Shown here: positions 52,053-64,000 of the stretch, in pieces | Numbering within the stretch: the first letter of the stretch is position 1 | How the letters are laid out: every line of letters starts with the position of its first letter | Translations under genes and position numbers: made by a program | Notes under the pieces: generated by a model | The model's input: the letters and a program-made list of their open reading frames with translations, nothing else | What the model was told of the DNA's origin: nothing | Databases searched by the model: none | Assembly: GCF_900215375.1 (NCBI RefSeq) | Contig: NZ_OBEF01000005.1 | Location: forward strand, 186,001 to 250,000 | Source of the DNA: Enterobacter sp. CC120223-11 | GTDB taxonomy: Bacteria > Pseudomonadota > Gammaproteobacteria > Enterobacterales > Enterobacteriaceae | Length of the DNA stretch: 64,000 bases | Direction of reading: 5' to 3'

Positions 52053-52802
52053 ATGGCAACGCATTTTGCAAGAGGGATCCTCAACGACGGGCATCTGCAC
52101 TCAGTGCGGCTTTCTTCGACCTGTCACAACGAGGCGCGACAGCTGCCTCAACATCGTCGGGCGCGCTTTCTCGCCTCCCGAAGCTTACTCGCCGAACTGC
52201 TATTTATGCTCTATGGCATAAGCGAACTGCCGGAGATAATTCATCGCCCTGACGGCAAACCCGTTTTTCGCGACAGCAGCCACCCCCGTTTTTCGATAGC
52301 CTATGCCGGAAATATTGTCGGTGTGGCGCTGACCACCGAAGGCGAATGCGGTCTGGATATGGAGCTCCAGCGCGCTACTCGCAATTTTCACCGTCCTGAC
52401 GCCGCGAACACTTATCCCTTCAGCAATAATGAAACACTGTGGATCGAAAACCAGAGCGATCCCAACGAAGCCCGCACTCAGCTGCAGGCTTTACGTCAGA
52501 GTGTGCTGAAACTTACAGGCGAAACGCAGGCCAATTCGCAGCAACAGCTTCAGCTGCTGCCGGGCTCCGGTCGCCTGAGAGCGGCACGGGTGCTAAAGAT
52601 TGAAGCAATCTGCGATGCGGAGGATGTGCTGGTCTGGTCCGTGGCGGCAACGCCCGCTATCGAGAGGCTCAAGGCCTGGGAGTTCGACAGCAAAACGGGC
52701 TGGCGAAGCCTGCCGGACATGCAAATCCGCGCCAAAGAGCCCGCCGCGCGACTGATGCGCTTCACCAGCCTGCCTGCGGAAAAAGCCCTGATACTGAACT
52801 GA
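52053..52802 (+). CDS. yieE: YieE, divergent 4'-phosphopantetheinyl transferase-like protein
   Basis: A protein of 249 residues corresponding to E. coli YieE, which is classed as a Sfp/AcpS-type phosphopantetheinyl transferase. It keeps the KPVF...FSIAYAGN core (normally KPxF..NxSHSG) and GLDMELQRATRNF, where the usual G-x-D-x-E metal site is GCDIE. The second metal/catalytic site WxxKEAxxK is replaced by LQALRQSVLKLTG, so catalysis is doubtful. It is cytoplasmic and lies upstream of chrR with a small gap, as in E. coli. The AT-rich gap 51907-52052 contains its promoter. Confidence 0.88.
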   Translation: MATHFARGILNDGHLHSVRLSSTCHNEARQLPQHRRARFLASRSLLAELLFMLYGISELPEIIHRPDGKPVFRDSSHPRFSIAYAGNIVGVALTTEGECGLDMELQRATRNFHRPDAANTYPFSNNETLWIENQSDPNEARTQLQALRQSVLKLTGETQANSQQQLQLLPGSGRLRAARVLKIEAICDAEDVLVWSVAATPAIERLKAWEFDSKTGWRSLPDMQIRAKEPAARLMRFTSLPAEKALILN

Positions 52803-52832
52803 CCCATCATGATGAAAACCAAAGGAGTAATC

Positions 52833-53399
52833 ATGTCTGAAGCGTTAAAAGTTGTTACGTTACTGGGAAGCCTGCGCAAAGGTTCATTTAACGGTATGGT
52901 CGCGCGTACTCTGCCAAAAATCGCCCCGGCGGGCATGGAGATAAGCGCGCTGCCGTCGATTGGCGATATTCCGCTATACGATGCCGATATTCAGCAGGAA
53001 GAAGGGTTCCCGCAAAGCGTCGAAGCGCTGGCGAAGCAGATACGAGAAGCCGACGGCGTCGTGATCGTCACGCCAGAGTACAACTACTCAGTGCCGGGCG
53101 GTCTTAAAAACGCTATCGACTGGCTGTCACGCCTGCCTGAGCAACCGCTGGCCGGGAAGCCGGTACTGATTCAGACCAGTTCGATGGGAGCCATTGGCGG
53201 CGCACGCTGCCAGTACCATCTGCGTCAGATCCTGGTGTTCCTGGATGCAATGGTGATGAACAAGCCAGAGTTTATGGGCGGGGTGATTCAGAACAAGGTC
53301 GACCCGCAAACGGGTGAAGTGGTGGATCAGAGCACGCTCGATCATCTGACCGGTCAGCTGACCGCGTTTGGTGAGTATATTCAGCGCGTTAAAGCGTAA
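52833..53399 (+). CDS. chrR: NAD(P)H-dependent FMN reductase ChrR
   Basis: A flavodoxin-fold reductase of 188 residues: LLGSLRKGSFNGMVARTLPK near residue 11 (FMN-phosphate site), TPEYNYSVPGGLKNAIDWLS near residue 80 and IQTSSMGAIGGARCQYHLRQ near residue 115. E. coli ChrR (YieF) reduces quinones, chromate and other electrophiles as a dimer/tetramer. ATG 52833 follows AAAGGAG and gives the family start; an in-frame ATG at 52809 does not. Confidence 0.96.
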   Translation: MSEALKVVTLLGSLRKGSFNGMVARTLPKIAPAGMEISALPSIGDIPLYDADIQQEEGFPQSVEALAKQIREADGVVIVTPEYNYSVPGGLKNAIDWLSRLPEQPLAGKPVLIQTSSMGAIGGARCQYHLRQILVFLDAMVMNKPEFMGGVIQNKVDPQTGEVVDQSTLDHLTGQLTAFGEYIQRVKA

Positions 53400-53450
53400 A
53401 AAAGCTGTGTAGCTGATACCTTCTCCCACAGGGAGAGGGTGCAAACAAGA

Positions 53451-53478
53451 AAAGCCTTCCTGATGGAAGGCTTTCTTT
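53451..53478. terminator. terminator between chrR and adeP
   Basis: AAAGCCTTCC-TGAT-GGAAGGCTTT followed by CTTTTATTT on the plus strand and TTTTC on the minus strand, serving the convergent genes. A GGGAGAGGG-family half repeat (53420-53440) lies just before it. Confidence 0.9.
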
Positions 53479-53481
53479 TAT

Positions 53482-54819
53482 TTAGTGTGCATCAATAAAC
53501 ACAATCTTCAGCACGAACAGCAGCGCAACCACAATCACGCATGGGCTGAGGTCGCGGAAACGACCGGTGCCGATTTTCATCACGCAGTAAGAGATAAAGC
53601 CCAGCGCGATACCTTCGGTAATCGAGAAGCTGAACGGCATCATCACCGCGGTAATAAACGCCGGAACGGCTTCGGTCAGATCGTCCCACTTCACGCGCGC
53701 CAGGCTTGAGGTCATCAACACGCCCACATAAATCAGTGCACCTGCGGCGGCATACGGCGGCACCATGCCAGCCAACGGCGACAGGAAAATCACCAGCAGG
53801 AACAGCAGGCCAACCACGACAGCCGTCAGGCCGGTACGACCGCCAACGGAAACGCCGGAAGAGGATTCGATGTATGCGGTGACGGAAGAGGTTCCGATAA
53901 AGGAACCGGCCACGGAAGAGATACTGTCCACGTACAGCGCCTGCTTCATGCGCGGGAACTTGCCTTTGTCGTCGGTCAGGCCCGCTTTGTCGGTCACGCC
54001 GATCAGGGTGCCGGAGGAGTCAAACAGGTTAACCAGCATGAACGAGAAGATAACGCCCGCGAGGCCGAGGTTAAATGAACCGGCCAGGTCAACATGACCG
54101 ATCACCGAAGTCACATCCGGCGGAGCGGAAACGATACCTGCATAATGCACATCGCCCAGCATCCAGCCCAGCAGGGTGGTCACAACGATAGAAACCAGCA
54201 CCGCGGCGTGAATGTTACGGGAAGCCAGAATAGCGATGATGAAGAAGCCTAACACGCCCAGCAGCACGCTGTGGGACGTCAGGTTACCGATGCTGACCAG
54301 CGTCTCTTTGTTCGCCACGATCACGCCCGCGTTCTTCAGGCCCATCATGCCGATAAACAGGCCGATACCGCTGGTGATGCCCACGCGCAGGCTCATTGGG
54401 ATATTGGCAATCATCCAGTAGCGCACGCGGAAAATGGTCAGCAGCAGCAGGCCAACCGCACCCCAGAAGATAGCGCCCATACCCACCTGCCACGGCAGGC
54501 CCATCGCCTGGACCACCACAAAGGCGAAGAAGGCGTTCAGACCCATTGCCGGAGCCAGCGCAACCGGCAGGTTCGCAAACAGGCCCATCATGATGCTACC
54601 GAAGGCAGCAATCAGACAGGTGGTGACGAAGACGGCGCTGGTGTCCATGCCAGCCACGCCCAGAATTTGCGGGTTTACAAAAACGATATAAACCATCGTC
54701 AGGAAGGTGGTAAATCCGGCAATCACTTCCGTGCGTGCCGTCGTTCCGTGCTCGCGCAGTTTAAACACGCGCTGAAGCAGACCCTGACCTGACGTCTGGG
54801 TGTTATCTTGTTGGCTCAT
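53482..54819 (-). CDS. adeP: adenine permease AdeP
   Basis: A purine transporter of 445 residues of the NCS2/AzgA family with about 14 membrane segments: GTTARTEVIAGFTTFLTMVY near residue 30, GLFANLPVALAPAMGLNAFF near residue 84 and LFDSSGTLIGVTDKAGLTDD near residue 268, matching E. coli AdeP (YieG), a high-affinity adenine:H+ symporter. The frame is open for 85 codons upstream, but MSQQDNTQTSGQG at 54819 is the family start. A PurR-box-like sequence lies upstream. Confidence 0.95.
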   Translation of the reverse strand: MSQQDNTQTSGQGLLQRVFKLREHGTTARTEVIAGFTTFLTMVYIVFVNPQILGVAGMDTSAVFVTTCLIAAFGSIMMGLFANLPVALAPAMGLNAFFAFVVVQAMGLPWQVGMGAIFWGAVGLLLLTIFRVRYWMIANIPMSLRVGITSGIGLFIGMMGLKNAGVIVANKETLVSIGNLTSHSVLLGVLGFFIIAILASRNIHAAVLVSIVVTTLLGWMLGDVHYAGIVSAPPDVTSVIGHVDLAGSFNLGLAGVIFSFMLVNLFDSSGTLIGVTDKAGLTDDKGKFPRMKQALYVDSISSVAGSFIGTSSVTAYIESSSGVSVGGRTGLTAVVVGLLFLLVIFLSPLAGMVPPYAAAGALIYVGVLMTSSLARVKWDDLTEAVPAFITAVMMPFSFSITEGIALGFISYCVMKIGTGRFRDLSPCVIVVALLFVLKIVFIDAH

Positions 54820-54924
54820 CTTCTTGCTTCCGAACATAAAGGAGGGAAAATTCGTCGCTATCCTATACCAAAATGCGACAATAGGGGCGCTTCGAACGCA
54901 TTTTTTTTCATTGAATTTGCTTAT

Positions 54925-54940
54925 ACGGCAACGATTGCGT
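54925..54940 (-). promoter_or_regulatory. PurR-box-like operator upstream of adeP
   Basis: The minus-strand sequence ACGCAATCGTTGCCGT matches the PurR consensus ACGCAAACGTTTGCGT at 13 of 16 positions. It lies about 105 bases before adeP; the divergent yieH start is 50 bases away. Confidence 0.6.
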
Positions 54941-54990
54941 CGAGCAAATCGTATTACGTAAACGTTAAACTTGTGACAACAGGAAACGGC

Positions 54991-55656
54991 ATGTCCAGTA
55001 TTGAGGCGGTATTCTTCGACTGCGATGGCACGCTGGTCGACAGTGAAGTGATTTGTTCCCGGGCCTATGTCCACATGTTCCGGGAGTTTGGCATCACCCT
55101 CGAGCTTGAAACGATTTTTAAGCGCTTTAAGGGGGTGAAGCTGTACGAGATTATCGACACCATTAATGCCGAGTACGGCGTGGCTCTTGAGAAAGAGACG
55201 CTGGAACCGGTTTACCGCGCCGAGGTCGCACGGCTGTTCGACAGCGAGCTGGAAGTGATTGAGGGCGCAAACGAATTACTGGATGCGATGGCGGTGCCGA
55301 TGTGCATCGTCTCCAACGGTCCGGTAAGCAAAATGCAGCACTCTCTGGGAAATACTGGCTTGCTGCACCACTTCCCTGAAAAGCTGTTCAGCGGCTATGA
55401 CATTCAGGCCTGGAAACCCGATCCGGCGCTGATGTATCACGCAGCGAAAGCGATGAGCGTGGACCCGGTAAACTGCGTACTGGTGGATGATTCCAGCGCG
55501 GGCGCGATGTCAGGCGTGGCGGCGGGAATGGAGGTGTTTTACTTCTGCGCCGATCCGCATAACCAGCCAATCGCTCACCCGAAGGTAACGACCTTTACGC
55601 GTCTGGATGAGCTGCCGGGCCTTTGGAAGGCTCGCGGCTGGGAGATTACGCAGTAA
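54991..55656 (+). CDS. yieH: HAD-family phosphatase YieH
   Basis: A HAD phosphatase of 221 residues: motif I VFFDCDGTLVDSEVICSRAY (residues 7-26), motif II IVSNGP, and the C-terminal VLVDDSSAGAMSGVAAGMEV. E. coli YieH hydrolyses 6-phosphogluconate and other phosphorylated metabolites. ATG 54991 follows CAGGAAA and gives the family length. The upstream frame to 54808 is not coding. In E. coli, cbrBC, yieKL and the bgl operon separate it from phoU; here phoU is next. Confidence 0.94.
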   Translation: MSSIEAVFFDCDGTLVDSEVICSRAYVHMFREFGITLELETIFKRFKGVKLYEIIDTINAEYGVALEKETLEPVYRAEVARLFDSELEVIEGANELLDAMAVPMCIVSNGPVSKMQHSLGNTGLLHHFPEKLFSGYDIQAWKPDPALMYHAAKAMSVDPVNCVLVDDSSAGAMSGVAAGMEVFYFCADPHNQPIAHPKVTTFTRLDELPGLWKARGWEITQ

Positions 55657-55660
55657 TTTT

Positions 55661-55733
55661 CCCCTCTCCCTAACCCTCTCCCAAAGGGAGAGGGAACGGT
55701 CCGGTTTTCTAGAGGGCCGGGGAGAGGGAGTGC
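55661..55733. repeat. GGGAGAGGG-family repeat between yieH and phoU
   Basis: CCCCTCTCCCTAACCCTCTCCCAAAGGGAGAGGG then GGCCGGGGAGAGGG. The same block order occurs at 39071-39164. It lies where E. coli has the cbr-bgl genes. Confidence 0.85.
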
Positions 55734-55742
55734 GCTAATTTA

Positions 55743-56468
55743 TCACTCCTTCGGATCTTTCCCTGCCAGCAGCTTGTCCAGCTCGTCGCCACCGACGTGA
55801 CGGAAGTCCTGACCCTTCACGAAGTAGAAGATGTATTCGCAGATATTCTGGCAGCGGTCACCGATACGCTCGATGGAGCGGGCGCAGAACAGGGCCGTCA
55901 GTACGCTTGGGATCGTGCGGGAATCTTCCATCATGTAGGTCATCAGCTGACGCACAATGCCTTCATATTCCTGATCGACCTTTTTATCTTCACGATAGAT
56001 TCGCACCGCTTCATCCAGATCCATTCTCGCGAATGCATCCAGCACGTCGTGCAGCATCTGCACGGTGTGACGGCCCAGCGACTCCAGGCTCACCAGCAGC
56101 GGCTGGTGCTGCTGAGAGAACTTCTCCAGCGCGGTACGGCAGATTTTATCGGCCACGTCGCCGATACGTTCCAGCTCGGCGATGGTTTTGATGATCGCCA
56201 TCACCAGACGTAAATCGCTCGCGGTCGGCTGACGCTTGGCGATGATGCGCACGCAGGCTTCATCAATGGCAACTTCCATCATGTTGACCTGCTTGTCGCC
56301 GTCGATAACGCGCTTCGCCAGTTCCTGATCCTGGTTGTGCATCGCGGTGATCGCATCACTTAGCTGCTGCTCCACCAGCCCGCCCATGGTCATCACCTGA
56401 GTGCGGATATGCTCCAGTTCTGCGTTGAACTGGCCGGAAATGTGTTTGTTAAGATTGAGGTTATCCAT
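55743..56468 (-). CDS. phoU: phosphate transport regulator PhoU
   Basis: A metal-binding, four-helix PhoU-repeat protein of 241 residues ([20 protein letters not shown] at the start, [20 protein letters not shown] near residue 90 and [20 protein letters not shown] near residue 195). It transmits the transporter state to PhoR and silences the Pho regulon when phosphate is ample. It comes 12 bases after pstB and ends the pst operon. The start is at 56468, and the two codons before are not kept. Confidence 0.97.
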   Translation of the reverse strand: MDNLNLNKHISGQFNAELEHIRTQVMTMGGLVEQQLSDAITAMHNQDQELAKRVIDGDKQVNMMEVAIDEACVRIIAKRQPTASDLRLVMAIIKTIAELERIGDVADKICRTALEKFSQQHQPLLVSLESLGRHTVQMLHDVLDAFARMDLDEAVRIYREDKKVDQEYEGIVRQLMTYMMEDSRTIPSVLTALFCARSIERIGDRCQNICEYIFYFVKGQDFRHVGGDELDKLLAGKDPKE

Positions 56469-56480
56469 ATGCACTCCAAA

Positions 56481-59155
<2,675 letters not shown>

Positions 59156-59182
59156 TTACTCTTCTGTTAATTTTACGAAGTT

Positions 59183-59252
59183 GCCCGGTGCGCTATAGCT
59201 TGCCGGGCCTACAGTTAAAACCGTAGAGCGGGTAAGCAACAGTGCCACCCGC
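59183..59252. repeat. REP-like palindrome and hairpin in the pstS-pstC gap
   Basis: A REP unit, GCCCGGTGCGCTATAGCTTG CCGGGCCTAC (59183-59212), and a second inverted repeat GCGGGT/ACCCGC (59228-59252). On the minus strand the hairpin lies 22 bases after the pstS stop, so it can limit 3' decay and partially end transcription. Confidence 0.75.
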
Positions 59253-59273
59253 CATTTTCGTTTAAATTTCCAA

Positions 59274-60421
<1,148 letters not shown>

Positions 60422-60493
60422 GCGGTATTTGCGTTAAATTTTTGAATTTTTATCTTTATATATCAATTATATAAATTGAATTATGACATGTGC

Positions 60494-60555
60494 TTTTCAG
60501 TGATATTTTCTTTTTGTGACACTGAAAAAGTTAGCTGAAGATGACAGATTGTCAT
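60494..60555. promoter_or_regulatory. two inverted repeats between pstS and the chemoreceptor gene
   Basis: TTTTCAGTG / CACTGAAAA (60494-60528, 17-base loop) and ATGACA-GAT-TGTCAT (60541-60555). The second contains TGTCAT Pho-type half sites in inverted order. Both lie in the AT-rich gap about 90-150 bases before the chemoreceptor start, and one or both may control it. Confidence 0.45.
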
Positions 60556-60642
60556 TTTTCAGATGTCGAAAAAAACAGCTTTAGCTTCTGCCGTTATCTC
60601 CGATGTTGTTAATAAGACCGCAACATTTCATGGATAAATCCT

Positions 60643-62196
60643 GTGCAAAAAAACCTTCGCGTCGTGACTGGCATCGTTATCGTGCTCGCCCTTTTCTGTT
60701 CGCTTCAGCTTATTACCGGCGCGCTGTTTTACTCCGCCGTGAGCGACGACAAACAGAATTTCCAGAAATCCGACATCCTCAATTCACAGCTGGAAAACCT
60801 GAGCGACAGCGTAACTACGTTGATTAAAACCCGCGTGACGGTCAATCGCGTCGCGATCCGCTATCTGAAAGAACAACGCGATCCGGACTCACTGGCAGCC
60901 ATAGAAAAGCTGTTGTCCAGCGCCAGAACGTCCCTGGCGACGGCCGCAGAGCAGTTCACTCGCTACAAAAACCTGCCGCTCGTTGAGGGGCAGCAGCGCA
61001 AACTCGCTGAAGAAATGGAGAAGTCGTACCGGGAGATGTCTGGCTTACTGAATGCGTCCATCACTTTCCTGCAGCAGGATAACTATGCCGCCTACGGAAA
61101 TCTGGATGCGCAGCAGGCCCAGGACAGCATCGAAGCGAGCTATCATCAGTGGCGCACGGAGAATACACACTTGCTGCACGCTGCGACTGAAATGAACCAA
61201 AAGGCGTTCGACAACATGAAATGGACGCTGGTCGGCATTTTTGTGGCCGTGTTGATCATCATGGCAGCCATCTGGTATGGCCTGAAAAATCTGCTTCTGA
61301 AACCACTCCAGGCGGTGGTGGAACATATCAGGATCATCGCCAGTGGCGACCTGTCACGCCGTAATCAGGCCTGCGGCTGTCTTGAGATTGCCCACCTGGC
61401 TGACAACCTGAATCACATGCAGCAGGAGCTCAAGCAAACCGTCACCTCCGTTCGCGGCAGTTCAGATACGATTTACCTTGGAGCCAGCGAAATTGCCTCC
61501 GGCAATAACGACCTCTCATCACGCACGGAAGAGCAGGCGGCCTCGCTGGAGCAAACGGCCGCCAGCATGGAGCAGTTGACCGCGACGGTGCGGCAGAATA
61601 CCGACAACGCACGCCAGGCAGCACAACTCGCGAGCACAGCCTCTGCAACGGCCGTTCAGGGCGGCACTGCCGTCAGTGACGTCGTCGGCACGATGCAAAA
61701 AATTACCGAAAGCTCGCAGCAAATTGCCCATATTACCGGCGTGATTGACGGAATTGCCTTCCAGACCAACATTCTGGCGCTCAATGCGGCAGTTGAGGCC
61801 GCTCGCGCAGGTGAACAAGGGAGAGGCTTTGCCGTCGTCGCCGGAGAAGTCCGCACCCTGGCAAGTCGCAGCGCGCAGGCGGCGAAGGAGATTAAAGGGC
61901 TGATTGAAACATCGGTCAGCCAAGTGCATACCGGCTCGCAACAGGTGGCTGAAGCGGGGGAAACCATGAAGGAGATAGTGACCGCGGTGACGCGCGTCAG
62001 CAATATCATGGGGGAAATTACCACAGCGTCTGAAGAGCAGAGTCGGGGTATCGAACAGGTCAGCCTGGCCGTTTCCCAGATGGACAGCGTAACGCAGCAG
62101 AATGCTTCGCTGGTGGAACAGTCAGCGGCCGCTTCATCGTCGCTTGAAGAGCAGGCTGAACAGCTGCGGCTGGCGGTCGCTGCGTTTCGCCTGTAA
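60643..62196 (+). CDS. methyl-accepting chemotaxis protein
   Basis: A chemoreceptor of 517 residues with a GTG start. It has TM1 (residues 6-30), a periplasmic helical bundle (31-190, with polar residues and no obvious known ligand motif), TM2 (about 193-212), a HAMP domain (213-265) and the signalling hairpin. The conserved tip is [20 protein letters not shown] then [20 protein letters not shown], and Glu/Gln methylation patches flank it. It lacks the C-terminal NWETF pentapeptide for CheB/CheR docking and ends in AVAAFRL, so it is a low-abundance type receptor. It is a member of the Tsr/Tar superfamily, divergent from pstS and convergent with glmS; E. coli has no gene here. Its ligand is unknown. 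Confidence 0.85.
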   Translation: MQKNLRVVTGIVIVLALFCSLQLITGALFYSAVSDDKQNFQKSDILNSQLENLSDSVTTLIKTRVTVNRVAIRYLKEQRDPDSLAAIEKLLSSARTSLATAAEQFTRYKNLPLVEGQQRKLAEEMEKSYREMSGLLNASITFLQQDNYAAYGNLDAQQAQDSIEASYHQWRTENTHLLHAATEMNQKAFDNMKWTLVGIFVAVLIIMAAIWYGLKNLLLKPLQAVVEHIRIIASGDLSRRNQACGCLEIAHLADNLNHMQQELKQTVTSVRGSSDTIYLGASEIASGNNDLSSRTEEQAASLEQTAASMEQLTATVRQNTDNARQAAQLASTASATAVQGGTAVSDVVGTMQKITESSQQIAHITGVIDGIAFQTNILALNAAVEAARAGEQGRGFAVVAGEVRTLASRSAQAAKEIKGLIETSVSQVHTGSQQVAEAGETMKEIVTAVTRVSNIMGEITTASEEQSRGIEQVSLAVSQMDSVTQQNASLVEQSAAASSSLEEQAEQLRLAVAAFRL

Positions 62197-62204
62197 ATAA
62201 GAAA

Positions 62205-62229
62205 GGAGCTCTGCGCCTGGCAGAGCTCC
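62205..62229. terminator. terminator between the chemoreceptor and glmS
   Basis: GGAGCTCTGC-GCCTG-GCAGAGCTCC is a perfect 10-base stem, with TTTCTTATTT following on the minus strand and short T runs on the plus strand. It can serve both convergent genes. Confidence 0.85.
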
Positions 62230-62272
62230 CTTGTGTTTACTCGACGGTAACGGACTTCGCCAGGTTGCGCGG
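62205..62272 (-). other. attTn7 neighbourhood downstream of glmS
   Basis: Tn7-type transposons insert about 25 bases beyond the glmS stop, directed by TnsD binding in the last codons of glmS. The last 36 bases of glmS (62237-62272, ending KSVTVE) are the conserved TnsD-binding region. The predicted insertion point is near 62212, in the terminator stem. I see no Tn7 ends or tns genes, so the site looks empty. Confidence 0.55.
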
Positions 62273-64000
62273 CTGGTCCACGTCAGTACCTTTGATCAGC
62301 GCCACGTGATAAGCCAGCAGCTGCAGCGGCACGGTGTAGAAGATTGGCGCAATCACCTCTTCCACATGCGGCATTTCAATCACTTTCATGTTGTCGCTGC
62401 TGGTGAAACCGGCATCCTGATCGGCGAAGACGTACAGCACGCCACCGCGCGCGCGGACTTCCTCGATGTTGGACTTCAGTTTTTCCAGCAGTTCGTTGTT
62501 TGGTGCGACAACGATAACCGGCATATCCGCGTCAATTAGCGCCAGCGGGCCGTGTTTCAACTCGCCAGCCGCATAAGCTTCGGCGTGAATGTAAGAGATC
62601 TCTTTGAGCTTCAGCGCGCCTTCGAGCGCGATCGGGTACTGATCGCCGCGGCCCAGGAACAGCGAGTGATGCTTGTCAGAGAAGTCTTCGGCCAGAGCTT
62701 CGATGCGTTTATCCTGCGACAGCATCTGTTCAATACGGCTCGGCAGCGTTTGCAGGCCGTGCACGATGTCGTGCTCAATCTGAGCAGGCTGACCTTTCAG
62801 GTTCGCCAGTTTCGCCACCAGCATTAACAGCACGGTCAGCTGAGTGGTGAAGGCTTTGGTCGACGCCACGCCAATTTCGGTTCCGGCTTTGGTCATCAGC
62901 GCCAGGTCGGATTCACGCACCAGCGAAGAGCCCGGCACGTTACAAATTGCCAGCGATCCCAGGTAACCCAGCTCTTTCGACAGGCGCAGCGCCGCCAGGG
63001 TATCTGCCGTTTCACCAGACTGGGAAAGGGTGATCATCAGGCTATTACGACGCACCGCGGATTTGCGGTAGCGGAATTCAGAGGCGATTTCGACGTCGCA
63101 CGGCACGCCAGCCAGAGATTCGAACCAGTAGCGCGAAACCATGCCCGAGTTGTAGGACGTGCCGCAGGCCACAATCTGAATATGCTCAACTTTAGAAAGC
63201 AGATCGTTAGCCTGTGTGCCCAGCTCGCTCAAATCCACCTGACCATGGCTGATGCGTCCGGTCAGGGTGTTCTTGATGGCGTTTGGCTGCTCATAAATCT
63301 CTTTTTGCATGTAGTGACGGTAGATGCCTTTGTCACCCGCGTCGTACTGCAAATTCGATTCGATGTCCGGGCGTTTTACCTGCTCGCCGGATTTGGCAAA
63401 CACGGTCACGCTGCGGCGGGTCACTTCCGCGATGTCGCCTTCTTCAAGGAAAATAAAGCGACGGGTCACCGGCAGCAGGGCCAGTTGGTCGGAGGCGATA
63501 AAGTTTTCGCCCATGCCCAGACCAATCACCAGCGGGCTACCGGAGCGGGCCGCCAGCAGAGTATCCGGATGGCGGGTATCCATAATCACGGTGCCGTATG
63601 CGCCGCGTAATTGCGGAATGGCACGCAGTACGGCTTCACGCAGCGTACCGCCCTGTTCCAGCTCCCAGTGCACCAGGTGAGCAATCACCTCGGTGTCGGT
63701 TTCGGAGGCGAACACGTAGCCACGGGACTGCAGCAGCTCGCGCAGCGGCTCGTGGTTTTCGATAATGCCGTTATGCACCACCACAATGTGGTCGGAGATA
63801 TGAGGATGCGCGTTGCCTTCGGACGGCTCGCCGTGAGTCGCCCAGCGGGTGTGCGCGATACCGGTGCCGCCATGCAGAGGGTGTTCTTCTGCGGCCTGAG
63901 CCAGCATTTGTACTTTACCGAGGCGACGCAGACGGGTCATATGACCTTCGCTGTCGACCACTGCCAGACCGGCAGAGTCGTAACCACGGTATTCCAGACG
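62237..64000 (-). CDS. glmS: glucosamine-fructose-6-phosphate aminotransferase, N-terminally cut by the window
   Basis: Codons 23 onwards of GlmS are visible ([14 protein letters not shown] at the edge); the initiator and catalytic Cys2 lie outside the window. The glutaminase domain shows [19 protein letters not shown]-like [20 protein letters not shown], and the two SIS domains contain [20 protein letters not shown] and the C-terminal LAKSVTVE. It makes glucosamine 6-phosphate from fructose 6-phosphate and glutamine for peptidoglycan and LPS. In E. coli it is downstream of glmU and controlled by GlmZ/GlmY, but those parts are outside the window. Confidence 0.98.
   Translation of the reverse strand, partial: RLEYRGYDSAGLAVVDSEGHMTRLRRLGKVQMLAQAAEEHPLHGGTGIAHTRWATHGEPSEGNAHPHISDHIVVVHNGIIENHEPLRELLQSRGYVFASETDTEVIAHLVHWELEQGGTLREAVLRAIPQLRGAYGTVIMDTRHPDTLLAARSGSPLVIGLGMGENFIASDQLALLPVTRRFIFLEEGDIAEVTRRSVTVFAKSGEQVKRPDIESNLQYDAGDKGIYRHYMQKEIYEQPNAIKNTLTGRISHGQVDLSELGTQANDLLSKVEHIQIVACGTSYNSGMVSRYWFESLAGVPCDVEIASEFRYRKSAVRRNSLMITLSQSGETADTLAALRLSKELGYLGSLAICNVPGSSLVRESDLALMTKAGTEIGVASTKAFTTQLTVLLMLVAKLANLKGQPAQIEHDIVHGLQTLPSRIEQMLSQDKRIEALAEDFSDKHHSLFLGRGDQYPIALEGALKLKEISYIHAEAYAAGELKHGPLALIDADMPVIVVAPNNELLEKLKSNIEEVRARGGVLYVFADQDAGFTSSDNMKVIEMPHVEEVIAPIFYTVPLQLLAYHVALIKGTDVDQPRNLAKSVTVE

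Noticed and set aside
62205-62272. Tn7 insertion downstream of glmS
   Set aside because: No transposon ends or tns genes; the site appears intact.

Overview
The window is chromosomal DNA from an enterobacterium of the Enterobacter/Klebsiella/Leclercia type. Most proteins are near-identical in length and motif to Escherichia coli K-12 proteins. The gene order is that of the E. coli 81-84 minute region with several E. coli blocks missing, and the LPS-core genes are of the Klebsiella/Enterobacter kind (WabG-like start, WabN-like deacetylase). There is no tnaCAB next to mnmE and no bgl or cbr genes between yieH and phoU. These assignments rest on remembered family sequences; no database was searched.

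Layout. (1) 1-8.4 kb: LPS-core locus, with wabG (partial) and waaQ divergent from a polysaccharide deacetylase, then waaL, a WaaZ-like gene and a GT9 gene (an AT-rich mosaic), then conserved waaC, waaF and hldD. (2) 8.6-12.2 kb: kbl-tdh for threonine catabolism, then an extra AT-rich GT9-like glycosyltransferase. (3) 12.2-20 kb: yibQ-envC-gpmI on one strand, yibN-grxC-secB-gpsA-cysE on the other, then trmL. (4) 20-26.3 kb: an accessory stretch (SRPBCC protein, yicN, a LysR regulator), then ilvBN with the ivbL leader and attenuator, an SOS-controlled tisB toxin with the IstR antisense RNA, and emrD. (5) 26.3-38 kb: a radical-SAM sulfatase-maturase homologue with no sulfatase beside it, yidGH, yidE, the heat-shock genes ibpAB with RNA-thermometer hairpins, yidQ, yidR and the dgoRKADT galactonate operon with a perfect operator palindrome. 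(6) 38-49.6 kb: yidA, then gyrB-recF-dnaN-dnaA divergent from rpmH-rnpA-yidD-yidC-mnmE. (7) 49.7-55.7 kb: mdtL, yidZ, yieE, chrR, adeP, yieH. (8) 55.7-64 kb: phoU-pstBACS with tandem Pho boxes, a chemoreceptor gene between pstS and glmS (at the usual attTn7 neighbourhood), and the 3' part of glmS, which runs off the window.

How the parts work together. Region 1 builds and caps the LPS core: HldD makes the heptose donor, WaaC/F/Q add heptoses, WabG and the GT9/WaaZ genes decorate, and WaaL ligates O antigen. Region 6 is the replication-initiation and membrane-insertion core. Region 8 is the high-affinity phosphate system. Two families of dispersed short palindromes (REP-like elements, and a CCCTCTCCC/GGGAGAGGG family) sit between many of the operons, and several lie where E. 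coli carries extra genes.

No CRISPR array, rRNA, tRNA, prophage, IS element or classical defence island was seen. The most informative non-standard items are the tisB/istR module, the two ROSE-like hairpins, the orphan maturase, the extra glycosyltransferase next to tdh, the cysteine-free rhodanese-like YibN, and the chemoreceptor downstream of glmS.
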